Below are positions 5,149 through 5,293 of a stretch of DNA of 5,293 bases, piece after piece (position 1 is the stretch's first letter; the number at the start of each line of letters is the position of its first letter). Origin of the DNA: Anaerolineae bacterium (lineage in GTDB: Bacteria > Chloroflexota > Anaerolineae > Anaerolineales > Anaerolineaceae); contig JACRAG010000007.1 of NCBI GenBank assembly GCA_016213455.1, forward strand, positions 1 through 5,293, given 5' to 3'. The position numbers and the translations under genes are program-made. The notes under the pieces are model-generated. The model saw only the letters and a list, made by a program, of their open reading frames with translations, was not told where the DNA came from and did no database searches.

Positions 5149-5293
5149 ATGGCAAATTTTCCTGGAAAAGGCAAAGTAGCGGTAATAAAAACCAGTCCCC
5201 AGACTGTTCTTGAAGACATCGAGAAAGTGATGCGCATGGCTTGCATCGAGCAGGCCCTGCCCAAAAATGTCCCGACCGGATTGAAGATCAATA
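5149..5293 (+). CDS. Probable DUF362-family protein, N-terminal 48 codons only
   Basis: The visible start is MANFPGKGKVAVIKTSPQ and continues with a predicted helix (TVLEDIEKVMRMA), then LPKNVPTGLKIN at the edge. A short strand with VAVIKT, a helix TVLEDxxxxMRxA, and then a Pro-Lys turn into a strand LKIN is how I remember the N-terminus of DUF362 proteins, a family often associated with iron-sulfur clusters and with no firmly general function. The call rests on recalled similarity of a short fragment and could be wrong. The gene itself is well supported by its ribosome site and by an uninterrupted frame to the window edge. It starts 29 bases after the purB stop and may be co-transcribed. Confidence 0.55.
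   Translation, partial: MANFPGKGKVAVIKTSPQTVLEDIEKVMRMACIEQALPKNVPTGLKIN

Overview
The window looks like ordinary chromosomal DNA from a Gram-positive-style or deep-branching bacterium. Chloroflexota, probably class Anaerolineae, is my best guess. It rests on recalled similarity of the kinase N-lobe, the vWA protein and the adenylosuccinate lyase to proteins of that group, on roughly 50% GC, and on free use of GTG and TTG starts; I could not run a search. The window is gene-dense. No tRNA, rRNA, CRISPR array, insertion sequence or phage gene was seen.

Layout. The left two thirds (1-3522) is one tightly packed minus-strand operon, read right to left. It holds a soluble Ser/Thr kinase fused to an eight-repeat PQQ-type beta-propeller (1639-3522), a PP2C-family phosphatase (687-1589, with a corrected GTG start) and a J-domain plus von Willebrand A protein (1-674, running off the left edge). 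A 190-base divergent intergenic region (3523-3712) carries a good minus-strand promoter (TTGCAA, 16 bases, TATAAT) and a possible extended -10 element directly in front of purB. The right third is plus-strand: complete purB (3713-5119), then after 29 bases the first 48 codons of a probable DUF362 protein (5149 to the edge).

How the genes fit together. Kinase, phosphatase and vWA protein form a writer, an eraser and a likely metal-dependent binding or scaffold protein. This partner set resembles the TerY-P triad (vWA, PP2C, kinase) known from tellurite-resistance-type gene neighbourhoods. Here the vWA module carries an N-terminal J domain, implying recruitment of an Hsp70 (DnaK). The kinase has no membrane segment, so its propeller would sense something in the cytosol, as in AfsK-like kinases. 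purB belongs to purine synthesis and appears to be only a divergent neighbour.

The most interesting points are the phospho-switch triad with its J/vWA fusion, the cytosolic propeller kinase, and -10 elements on both sides of the divergent region that lie so close to ATG codons that leaderless transcripts are predicted (purB on one side, a 27-codon upstream ORF ahead of the kinase on the other).
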